DNA of 5,870 bases from an uncultured Oscillospiraceae bacterium (GTDB lineage Bacteria; Bacillota; Clostridia; Oscillospirales; Oscillospiraceae), in NCBI GenBank assembly GCA_910589085.1, contig CAJUSG010000080.1, forward strand, positions 1 to 5,870. The letters run 5' to 3'. Below, piece by piece: positions 1 through 5,513 of the stretch; positions within the stretch are counted from its first letter, which is position 1; every line of letters begins with the position of its first letter. The position numbers were made by a program, and so were the translations under genes. The notes beneath the pieces were generated by a model. That model saw nothing but the letters and a program-made list of their open reading frames with translations. It was not told the origin of the DNA and ran no database searches.

Positions 1-712
1 TGGCGGGCGGTGTGGAGGCGAAAGCCGAGAAGATCACACAGGCTAACACGATGATACAGCCCTCCAGGCAGATTGCGGCGTAGCTCTTGAGAAAGGCCAC
101 GCCAATACTACTGGAGGGCTGTCCCGCGAAGCTGGCCATGGGGATGGGCGCGATGGCGGTGGCGAGATACAGCTTGAAAAACCGGGAGTAAACGGTTAAA
201 ATCATGATAAGGGACAACACCCAAATAAACAGCGACCCCAGCAGGGTAATGGCCCACAGGGGGATGCTCTCCAGGAAGCCCACATCCTCGATGATGGTGA
301 CCATCTCGTCAGGCAGGGTGGTGTCGGTGAGCGCCGACATCCCGGAGGCCGTCATGATAGTGGAGATCATCCCCTGTGCCACCTTGAAGAGTGCCGTCAT
401 CAGTTCCATCCCGTGGGTCACTGCCGCCTGGGCCAGCACAAAGCGGATAAAGCACTTGAATACCATTTCTGGCTTCTTCAATTCTGTAAAACTCGAACAC
501 GTCTTTACAATGCCCATGACGAAGAACAGCACCAGGAGGGCGCAGCCGATGGCCTGGAGCGCGCCGTTGATGTCCCGCATGACCGTCCAGACAGCGCCGC
601 CCTTGAAGTTTTCCGGGCTGGTGGAGAGCAGCGTCCATATTTCCGCCAGCTTCCCGTTCCAGGTCCCCAGGGCGGAGTTGAGGTTGTCCACGATCCAGTT
701 TCCGCTTCCCAT
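1..712 (-). CDS. VirB6/TrbL-like conjugal transfer membrane protein (3' end beyond window)
   Basis: Reading the minus strand from the ATG at 712 gives 237 codons with no stop to the left edge, so the gene is partial and lacks its C-terminus. The start is MGSGNWIVDN, with an AAGGTGAT ribosome site 8 nt upstream. The protein is strongly hydrophobic: likely membrane segments at about residues 49-69, 154-176, 179-195 and 207-232. The stretch around residues 178-220 (FKLYLATAIAPIPMASFAG, then FLKSYAAICLEGC) matches what I know of the VirB6/TrbL-like inner-membrane channel protein of clostridial ICEs. That family forms part of the type IV secretion channel in the cytoplasmic membrane. Position supports this: it follows the coupling ATPase and a pilin-like gene, the usual order in Tn1549-like elements. 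Family assignment is from recognition, not a search. The full length cannot be judged because of the cut. Confidence 0.85.
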   Translation of the reverse strand, partial: MGSGNWIVDNLNSALGTWNGKLAEIWTLLSTSPENFKGGAVWTVMRDINGALQAIGCALLVLFFVMGIVKTCSSFTELKKPEMVFKCFIRFVLAQAAVTHGMELMTALFKVAQGMISTIMTASGMSALTDTTLPDEMVTIIEDVGFLESIPLWAITLLGSLFIWVLSLIMILTVYSRFFKLYLATAIAPIPMASFAGQPSSSIGVAFLKSYAAICLEGCIIVLACVIFSAFASTPPA

Positions 713-718
713 TTAATC

Positions 719-726
719 ATCACCTT
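719..726 (-). promoter_or_regulatory. Ribosome binding site of the VirB6-like gene
   Basis: On the minus strand the sequence AAGGTGAT complements the 16S rRNA 3' end; its AAGG core lies 8-10 nt before the ATG at 712. It decides this start over an ATG a few bases upstream (723), which opens a different frame that does not encode a recognisable protein. Confidence 0.6.
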
Positions 727-743
727 CCTTCGGGAAACGAGTG

Positions 744-767
744 GGGAGGGCGCGCCCGCGCCCTCCC
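744..767 (-). repeat. Perfect GC-rich inverted repeat (RNA hairpin) between pilin and VirB6-like genes
   Basis: Arms 744-753 (GGGAGGGCGC) and 758-767 (GCGCCCTCCC) are exact reverse complements separated by 4 nt, giving a 10-bp, almost all G-C stem. It sits in the 68-nt gap between the stop of the pilin-like gene (781) and the start of the VirB6-like gene (712). No T-run follows on the minus strand, so it is not a standard intrinsic terminator. It could partly attenuate transcription, block 3' decay of the upstream message, or be an RNA processing site; the sequence does not decide between these. Confidence 0.7.
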
Positions 768-780
768 TCCGCCGCGCACC

Positions 781-1149
781 TCAACCGCCAGTGATAAGGG
801 TGAGGATTTCCTTGGTGAAAGTTATGACAATGCCGCCGGCGATGGTGAGCATACCGTTGGCCCGCTGGGAGGGGTCGTGGCTCTTGAGGGACAGGCCCAG
901 CTGGAGGATGCCGAAGCCCAGCAGGATCAGGCCGATGGCCCGGATCAGGGAAAAGATGAACTCACTCAGGTTCTCCACGATCTGGAGGGGATCGTCCGCG
1001 GCGAAGGCGGGGACGATCATGACGGCCATGGACAGCACCAGACAGGCGAAGAGGGCGTAGGCCCGCTTGGCGCGGCGCTCAATCTTCTTCTGGCGCTCCA
1101 GGGTGTTCAGGGGCTTCTTGGGGGTCTGGGACTTCTGGATGATCTTCAT
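781..1149 (-). CDS. VirB2/Maff2-like small pilin-type membrane protein
   Basis: 122 residues from the ATG at 1149. The frame stays open upstream, but this ATG is chosen because AAGGAG lies 10 nt before it and the extra 40 residues look like read-through of coupling-protein sequence. Layout: a long basic leader (residues 1-29, rich in Lys and Arg), a hydrophobic core (about 31-47), a likely signal peptidase site after AFA (50|51), then two hydrophobic segments at about 63-86 and 98-118 split by a short polar loop (SLKSHDPSQRANG). A cleaved leader followed by two membrane helices in a mature product of about 72 residues is the VirB2/TrbC pilin plan. The position between the VirD4-like and VirB6-like genes is where clostridial ICEs carry the Maff2-type small protein. 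Role inferred: the pilin or channel-lining subunit of the mating channel. Its first 71 nt overlap the 3' end of the coupling-protein gene in another frame. Assignment to Maff2 or to VirB2 proper is uncertain. Confidence 0.75.
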   Translation of the reverse strand: MKIIQKSQTPKKPLNTLERQKKIERRAKRAYALFACLVLSMAVMIVPAFAADDPLQIVENLSEFIFSLIRAIGLILLGFGILQLGLSLKSHDPSQRANGMLTIAGGIVITFTKEILTLITGG

Positions 1150-2881
1150 AGAGTTCAGTCTCCTTTTCTTCGTCAGATGTGTCGTTTTCCGGGGCGAACA
1201 GCGGTTCCCCCTGGAACTTGGGTTCAGGCTTCTCCTGATGGTGGATGTAGGGCGGCCCACCGCCGTCAACGGTGTAACGGATGGCGGGGTGATCGGTCAG
1301 CTCGTACTTCAGATCCATCACCGGCTTGGCGCCCCGGATGAACAGGATGGCGTAGCGGTTGTCCAGCCCCCGCACTTCATCTGGGGTCAACAATTCGCGG
1401 CCGCTCATCTGAAAATTGGTGGAGTACGAGCCGGATTTCCCCTTGGTCTGCCCATGGGTTTTTGTGTCGATTGTGGCTTTCCCGAGGGCCTCGGAGATGT
1501 ACTTGTGGGTGGACGCTTCGTTGCCGCCAAGGTACAGAATTGTGTCCGAATTGCCCGGAATTGTCTCCCACGAGTCCTTATATAACTCCTTGATTTGTGC
1601 CATATTCTGAATAATGGTGCTTGCCGAAATGTTGCGGGAGCGCATGGTGGCCAGCTCACGGGTGAAGCCTGGGAGGGGCATGGCGGCGAACTCGTCCAGG
1701 ATGAAGTGGACATGGCAGGGCAAGGCCCCGTGGTGGATCTGGTCGGCGCTGTAGTAGAGGGCCTGGAACGCTTGGGAGTAGAGCAGGCTCACCAAAAAGT
1801 TAAACGTCTGGTCGTTGTCCGGTATGACGGCGTACAGTGCGCACTTCTGCTCCCCCAGGGTGTAGAGGTCCATATCATCCCTGTCGGTGATGGCCTTGAT
1901 CTGGGGCAGGTTGAAGGGGGCCAGCCGGACGGCGGTGGACACGAGTATACTTTTTGAAGTCTTGCCGGCCGCCATTTTAAAGACCTTGTACTGCCTCACC
2001 GCCACGCTGTCGGGCTTCTCCCGCTCAATGGACTGAAAGAGCAGATCCAGCGGCGAGACGTACTCCTCGTCCTCCTCCTTGACCTCGGCGTACTCCAGCA
2101 CCCGCATGACCATGGAGAAGTTCTGTTCGTACTCCGGGGCCTCCTGCCACAGCATGAGGATGATGGCCTGGAGCAGCGCCGTTTCCGCTTTCGTCCAAAA
2201 CGGGTCACTTTCGTGGCTGCCCTTGGGGGTGGTGGCCTGGATGAGATTGTTCACCAGCCGAAGGGCGTCCTTTTCATCCCGGATGTAGCGGAAGGGGTTG
2301 TATCCGTCCGACTCCTCCAGGTTGACGAGGTTCAGCACCCGGATATCGTAGCCCTGGCTTTTCAAATATCCACCCGTAGCCAGCAGGACTTCGGACTTGG
2401 GGTCTGTGATCACATAGTTGGTGTTGGCCTCCAAAATATTGGGTTTCACATAGCTTCTGGTCTTGGCCGCGCCGGAGCCTCCGATGACCAGCACGTTCAG
2501 GGAGCGGCGGTGCTTATGGGTGTCCAGCCCCAGGCGGACGTTTTTGGTCAGCAGCTTGTTCTGTTTTTGAGCGAACATGGCGTTGACCTGCCGGGGGGAG
2601 GCCCAGGCGGCGGAGCCGTGTTCCTCGCCGTCACGGGTCCTGCCCTGCTGGTCGGCGTAGAGACAGACGCCCATGATGTAGGCCCCGGTGCAGGCCAGGA
2701 TGGTCACGAGGCTGTGATCCGTCCACTGGATGCGGAAGGGGTGTTCCATGGCCGCCGTCAGGTTGGTCAGAATGTCCGGCAGGCCGCCGCCCAGGGATTG
2801 GGCCAGCAGCAGGGCCGCCCAGACCACCAGGGGGTAGAAGAACAGATACCCCGCGATGCCCATTTGTGATTGCTTTTTCAG
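1079..2881 (-). CDS. VirD4/TraG-type type IV coupling ATPase
   Basis: About 600 residues, full length for the clostridial VirD4/TraG family. It is a membrane ATPase that docks the relaxase-DNA complex to the secretion channel. Numbered from the ATG at 2863 there are two N-terminal membrane segments (about 5-24 and 51-69). A GSAAWASP stretch (83-90) follows, typical of the family. Next come Walker A VIGGSGAAKT (126-135), Walker B HFILDEFA (386-393, D390 and E391) and SASTIIQNMAQI (413-424). The last 45 residues are acidic and proline-rich. In Walker A the Gly usually before the Lys is Ala. The start given is a CTG at 2881, because a perfect AGGAGGTGATC site lies 7 nt before it and it is in frame, giving an N-terminus MKKQSQMGIAG. 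The first standard start is the ATG at 2863, 25 nt from that site. The 3' end overlaps the pilin-like gene by 71 nt. Confidence 0.93.
   Translation of the reverse strand: MKKQSQMGIAGYLFFYPLVVWAALLLAQSLGGGLPDILTNLTAAMEHPFRIQWTDHSLVTILACTGAYIMGVCLYADQQGRTRDGEEHGSAAWASPRQVNAMFAQKQNKLLTKNVRLGLDTHKHRRSLNVLVIGGSGAAKTRSYVKPNILEANTNYVITDPKSEVLLATGGYLKSQGYDIRVLNLVNLEESDGYNPFRYIRDEKDALRLVNNLIQATTPKGSHESDPFWTKAETALLQAIILMLWQEAPEYEQNFSMVMRVLEYAEVKEEDEEYVSPLDLLFQSIEREKPDSVAVRQYKVFKMAAGKTSKSILVSTAVRLAPFNLPQIKAITDRDDMDLYTLGEQKCALYAVIPDNDQTFNFLVSLLYSQAFQALYYSADQIHHGALPCHVHFILDEFAAMPLPGFTRELATMRSRNISASTIIQNMAQIKELYKDSWETIPGNSDTILYLGGNEASTHKYISEALGKATIDTKTHGQTKGKSGSYSTNFQMSGRELLTPDEVRGLDNRYAILFIRGAKPVMDLKYELTDHPAIRYTVDGGGPPYIHHQEKPEPKFQGEPLFAPENDTSDEEKETELYEDHPEVPDPQEAPEHPGAPEED
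1160..1165 (-). promoter_or_regulatory. Ribosome binding site of the pilin-like gene, inside the coupling-protein gene
   Basis: AAGGAG on the minus strand, 10 nt before the ATG at 1149. It lies within the last codons of the coupling-protein gene and fixes the pilin start at residue MKIIQK rather than at upstream in-frame codons. Confidence 0.6.
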
Positions 2882-2883
2882 TA

Positions 2884-2894
2884 GATCACCTCCT
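2884..2894 (-). promoter_or_regulatory. Strong Shine-Dalgarno sequence for the coupling ATPase
   Basis: The minus strand reads AGGAGGTGATC, a complete match to the anti-Shine-Dalgarno end of 16S rRNA. The AGGAGG core is 7 nt from an in-frame CTG (2881) but 25 nt from the first in-frame ATG (2863). The GTG inside the site opens a frame that stops after three codons. Spacing therefore points to the CTG as the start. Confidence 0.7.
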
Positions 2895-2904
2895 GGGAGA
2901 TCAG

Positions 2905-2940
2905 AGGGCCGCTCCCGGCAGAACAGCGGGGAGCGGCCCT
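2905..2940 (-). repeat. Perfect 12-bp inverted repeat (RNA hairpin) ahead of the coupling ATPase
   Basis: Arms 2905-2916 (AGGGCCGCTCCC) and 2929-2940 (GGGAGCGGCCCT) are exact reverse complements around a 12-nt loop. The hairpin starts 8 nt after the PcfB-like stop (2949) and ends 10 nt before the Shine-Dalgarno site of the coupling ATPase. No T-run follows on either strand, so it is not a standard terminator. It may be an attenuator, a stabilising 3' structure for the mobilization message, or a processing site. Confidence 0.75.
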
Positions 2941-2948
2941 ATCATCGA

Positions 2949-3806
2949 TCATCTTACTTTTGCCTGGTTTTTCGTTTTGGCTTTGACCTTGGCCGGAGCG
3001 GACGGTCTCCTTCCCTGTCCCCGATACCCCTGGAGCCGCGCCTCAATGGAGGGGCGCTCACTCGTCCCCCTCGTAGTGCCGCTCTCTTTGGGTATAGAGG
3101 AGCTGATTTTTATAACGTGCGAGTCTCGTTCCGACCGAGAACCGTTTTTTTCTTTCACCTGACGCTGGGTCACAGGGGCCTGCTGGCGGCCCTGCTCCTC
3201 TGACCGCTGGGACACCTCCCGCTGGGGTTGGGGCGGCCTCACAGGGGCCTCCTGGGGCTGTAAAACGGGCTTCTTCCGCTCCGGGGGCTGGCGCTCCCGC
3301 GGTTTGTCCCTGGGCTGCTCCTGCCGCCTGACCGGCGCCTGCTCTGGGGCCTCACGTTCCGGGGCCTGCCGCTCACGGAACACCTCATGCCCCCTCTGGA
3401 GCGGCTTGGCGGGCCTGCGCTCCGGCTCCGGGGGCAGGGTGTAGAGGATGCGCTCAAAAATGGCGTTGGCCCGATCCAGCTCCGTCACCGGCAGGATCAC
3501 ATCCAGCACCTTGCCCTTGTCATCCTTGTCCTTGATGACGGAGAACAACAGCTTGTGCTTTTTCGCCAGCTTTTTAAACTGTTTGTACTGCTCCGGCGTC
3601 ATGGGGAAGCGCCGCAGATCCCGCGTCTCCCGCAGCATCTTGCCCATGTTGACCTTGCCGGAGAGGGTCTTGCGGTTGCTGGCCAGGGCCATGGTCAGGG
3701 CCAGCAGGTTCTTCAGGGCCGAGCCGGACAGCCGCACCGCCACCTCCGTGCCGGAGAGCATCATGCGCACCATCTGGTCAGCGGCCTCACCGCCTCCTAC
3801 TGTCAT
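2949..3806 (-). CDS. PcfB-like (DUF3801) conjugation accessory protein
   Basis: 285 residues from the ATG at 3806, with GAGGTG 7 nt upstream and a 20-nt overlap with the relaxase gene. Residues 1-125 look like the PcfB/DUF3801 domain: a helical N-terminus (VRMMLSGTEVAVRLSG), then FPMTPEQYKQFKKLAKKHKL, then a strand-rich segment ending KVLDVILPVTELDRANAIFE. PcfB of enterococcal pCF10 helps deliver the relaxosome to the VirD4-type receptor, and the place between relaxase and coupling ATPase agrees with that job. Residues about 125-225 are low-complexity, rich in Pro, Gln, Arg and Glu, with QAPV/EAPV repeated three times, and probably disordered. The C-terminus is basic. Part of the tail (3065-3160) uses A+T-richer codons (ATA, TCT, ACG, AGT) unlike its neighbours. 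The N-terminal assignment is moderately firm; the tail's role is unknown. Confidence 0.8.
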   Translation of the reverse strand: MTVGGGEAADQMVRMMLSGTEVAVRLSGSALKNLLALTMALASNRKTLSGKVNMGKMLRETRDLRRFPMTPEQYKQFKKLAKKHKLLFSVIKDKDDKGKVLDVILPVTELDRANAIFERILYTLPPEPERRPAKPLQRGHEVFRERQAPEREAPEQAPVRRQEQPRDKPRERQPPERKKPVLQPQEAPVRPPQPQREVSQRSEEQGRQQAPVTQRQVKEKNGSRSERDSHVIKISSSIPKESGTTRGTSERPSIEARLQGYRGQGRRPSAPAKVKAKTKNQAKVR

Positions 3807-5190
3807 CGTGTATCACCTCGTCTTTCGCTTCAATTTTCTTGATGTCCTGTTCCATCTGGGGCAGCCGATCCAAAATGTCACGGCAGAGGGCCAGCTTCTT
3901 CCGCTCTGAACGGATCTGCCGGTTGACCTCCGCCACCTGTTCGTAAATTTCCGCCTTTTCCGCGGTGAGCCGTTCCCTGGGGATCGTACACCCCTCCAGC
4001 GTGGCCACCGCCTCCATGTACCGGGCGAACTCCGTTTCCATGCCGGATAGCCCGTCCTCGTACAGCGCCTTGGCCGGGGCCAGGGCCTCCACGTCCGCCA
4101 GGGCGGCGTACAGCTTCCGGCGCTTCTTCTTCCGCACATTGAGGATGGTCCGCTGCTTCATCAGGGTGGCCAGCGTTTCCTCCGTGCGGGCCTGGAGCGC
4201 CGCCGCGTCCCCCTGGGTGGCGATATTGTTTTCTCGGAGGAAGTCAAACTGCTCCCGGTATCGGTCGGCTTTCATCACCTCCTGCCGGAACTGGGGGGTC
4301 ATCCGGGGCGGATAGCGCCGCTGCCCGATCTTCCCCAGGACGTAGAGGTAGTGGACGTACAGCGCCATAATTCCGGTGTATTTCGGATGCTTCTTATAGG
4401 GATGATATGGAGCGCGATAGATCATGGCGGGCCTGCGTCCGGCCTCGATGTCCTCCAAGCCGCTCTGTATCGCCGCCCGGATGCCCTCCTCGGTGAACAG
4501 CGGTTTTTTCCGGCCTGGGTACATGAACCGATCCTGTCCCCGCAAGCGAAAGCCCAGACGGTTTCCGTGGCTGATCTCCCAGCCCTTGTGTTCCATGAGC
4601 ATGAAAAAGTGGCCCAGGTCGTTGGCATCCTGGATGGCTGTCCGCAGGTCCGCCTCCAGCATGGAGCGGAAGGTGGGCTGGCCCTTGGATTGGCGCAGCC
4701 ATTCGATGTAGCTGACCGCTCTGCCAGAGCTGCCCTCCATAATGACCGACAGCCCATGCTCCCGGCACAGCCGGTCCGAGGTGGCCCGGATCTGCTGGTA
4801 GTAGCTCTGGGCGTTGCTGTGGTACTTCTCGCCGGTGTCGGCGTTCACGGAGTTGAAAACCAGGTGGGCGTGGATATGCTCCCTGTCCACATGGACCCCG
4901 ATCACTGTCTCGTACCCCGGCAGATGCTCCTTGGCAAATTCGGTGGCGATCTCCAGGGCCTGCTCCGGCGTGACCTCCCCCGGCTTGAAGGACTGGATGA
5001 TGTGGTAGTACATCACCCCGTCCTCCTTGCCATAGGCCCGCTTGGTGTCCAGCATCTGGCGGCACTCCCGGCCGGGGTCACAGTTCAGATGGGCGGTGAG
5101 TATCTGATCCTCTGTTTTGTCCCCGTTGAGGACATAGCGGATGCCCACGTCCAGGCGGCCCTTCCGGGCCAGGATCTTCGTGACAGCCAT
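3787..5190 (-). CDS. MOBP-type relaxase (mobilization nuclease)
   Basis: 467 residues. It should cut one strand at oriT, stay linked to the 5' end through a tyrosine, and pilot the strand into the recipient. Motifs seen: IRYVLNGDKTED near the N-terminus, with Tyr19 the likely catalytic residue (the family has a Y..NPDKT-like motif here); YHIIQSFKPGE (62-72); and the metal-binding motif HVDREHIHAHLVFN (100-113; H100, H105, H107, H109, N113). Residues 1-160 are the relaxase domain (PF03432 type). The rest is mostly charged helix, with a probable coiled coil from about 330 to the end. The length is normal for such relaxases in clostridial ICEs. The ATG shares its A with the mobC stop (TAATG) and no Shine-Dalgarno is visible, so translation probably depends on mobC. 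It lies next to mobC, as expected for a relaxosome pair. Confidence 0.93.
   Translation of the reverse strand: MAVTKILARKGRLDVGIRYVLNGDKTEDQILTAHLNCDPGRECRQMLDTKRAYGKEDGVMYYHIIQSFKPGEVTPEQALEIATEFAKEHLPGYETVIGVHVDREHIHAHLVFNSVNADTGEKYHSNAQSYYQQIRATSDRLCREHGLSVIMEGSSGRAVSYIEWLRQSKGQPTFRSMLEADLRTAIQDANDLGHFFMLMEHKGWEISHGNRLGFRLRGQDRFMYPGRKKPLFTEEGIRAAIQSGLEDIEAGRRPAMIYRAPYHPYKKHPKYTGIMALYVHYLYVLGKIGQRRYPPRMTPQFRQEVMKADRYREQFDFLRENNIATQGDAAALQARTEETLATLMKQRTILNVRKKKRRKLYAALADVEALAPAKALYEDGLSGMETEFARYMEAVATLEGCTIPRERLTAEKAEIYEQVAEVNRQIRSERKKLALCRDILDRLPQMEQDIKKIEAKDEVIHDDSRRR
3812..3819 (-). promoter_or_regulatory. Ribosome binding site of the PcfB-like gene, inside the relaxase gene
   Basis: GAGGTGAT on the minus strand, its GAGGTG part ending 7 nt before the ATG at 3806. 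It lies within the last relaxase codons, so translation of the two genes is probably coupled. Confidence 0.55.
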
Positions 5191-5513
5191 TACTTTTTAG
5201 CGATCTGGTACATCAGCTCGTAGACCTGATCCAGCAGGAACAGCCCCCGCTTGGCGTCCTCGGCCCTGGCGATGCCGGTGTTGACGCTGCGGGCGATCTG
5301 ATTGATGTTATTGCCGATGTGGTGGATCTCCGTCCGCAGTTCCTTGATCTCCTGGGAGGGGCGGGAACGGACAGGTGTCCCTTCGATCAAGCGGACAAGG
5401 TAGGCCCTCCGGGAGAGACCGCACTCTTTGGCCTGGGCCACCAGCCGCTGGTACTGCGCCGGCGTCACTTCGATGTGGACGTGATGCCGGCCACGCTTAT
5501 CTGCTCTGCTCAT
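5190..5513 (-). CDS. mobC: MobC-type relaxosome accessory protein
   Basis: 107 residues from the ATG at 5513. The frame is open further upstream, but this start is chosen because AGGAGG lies just before it and the protein then begins MSRADKRGRHHVHIEV, like known MobC proteins. Residues about 12-43 (HIEVTPAQYQRLVAQAKE, then GLSRRAYLVRLIEG) look like a ribbon-helix-helix DNA-binding unit. Residues 56-80 (KELRTEIHHIGNNINQIARS) are the MobC signature (PF05713 type). MobC proteins bind near oriT and help the relaxase open the DNA and nick. The gene overlaps the preceding PAPS-reductase-like gene by 17 nt and joins the relaxase as TAATG. Many members of this group also repress their own operon, but no operator is recognisable here. 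Confidence 0.9.
   Translation of the reverse strand: MSRADKRGRHHVHIEVTPAQYQRLVAQAKECGLSRRAYLVRLIEGTPVRSRPSQEIKELRTEIHHIGNNINQIARSVNTGIARAEDAKRGLFLLDQVYELMYQIAKK

Noticed and set aside
204..1060. Overlapping plus-strand open frames opposite the VirB6-like and pilin-like genes
   Set aside because: The minus strand encodes membrane proteins with clear family patterns and ribosome sites. The plus-strand products look like mirrored low-complexity sequence.
1537..1564. Three GAATTG copies spaced 10-11 nt apart, considered as an operator or oriT iteron
   Set aside because: They lie inside a conserved stretch of the coupling ATPase (TIPGNSDTIL) and are explained by the codons; there is no flanking regulatory context.
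2213..2869. Plus-strand open frame (about 218 codons) opposite the coupling ATPase
   Set aside because: It is antisense to conserved ATPase sequence, is rich in Gly, Val and Gln from mirrored codons, and shows no family match.
2905..2940. Intrinsic terminator at the hairpin before the coupling ATPase
   Set aside because: There is no T-run after the stem on either strand, and the downstream gene has a strong ribosome site but no visible promoter, so transcription must continue through.
4351..5223. Long plus-strand open frame (about 290 codons) opposite the relaxase gene
   Set aside because: It lies antisense to a relaxase with clear catalytic motifs. Its translation has no recognisable domain, and long antisense frames are common in G+C-rich genes.
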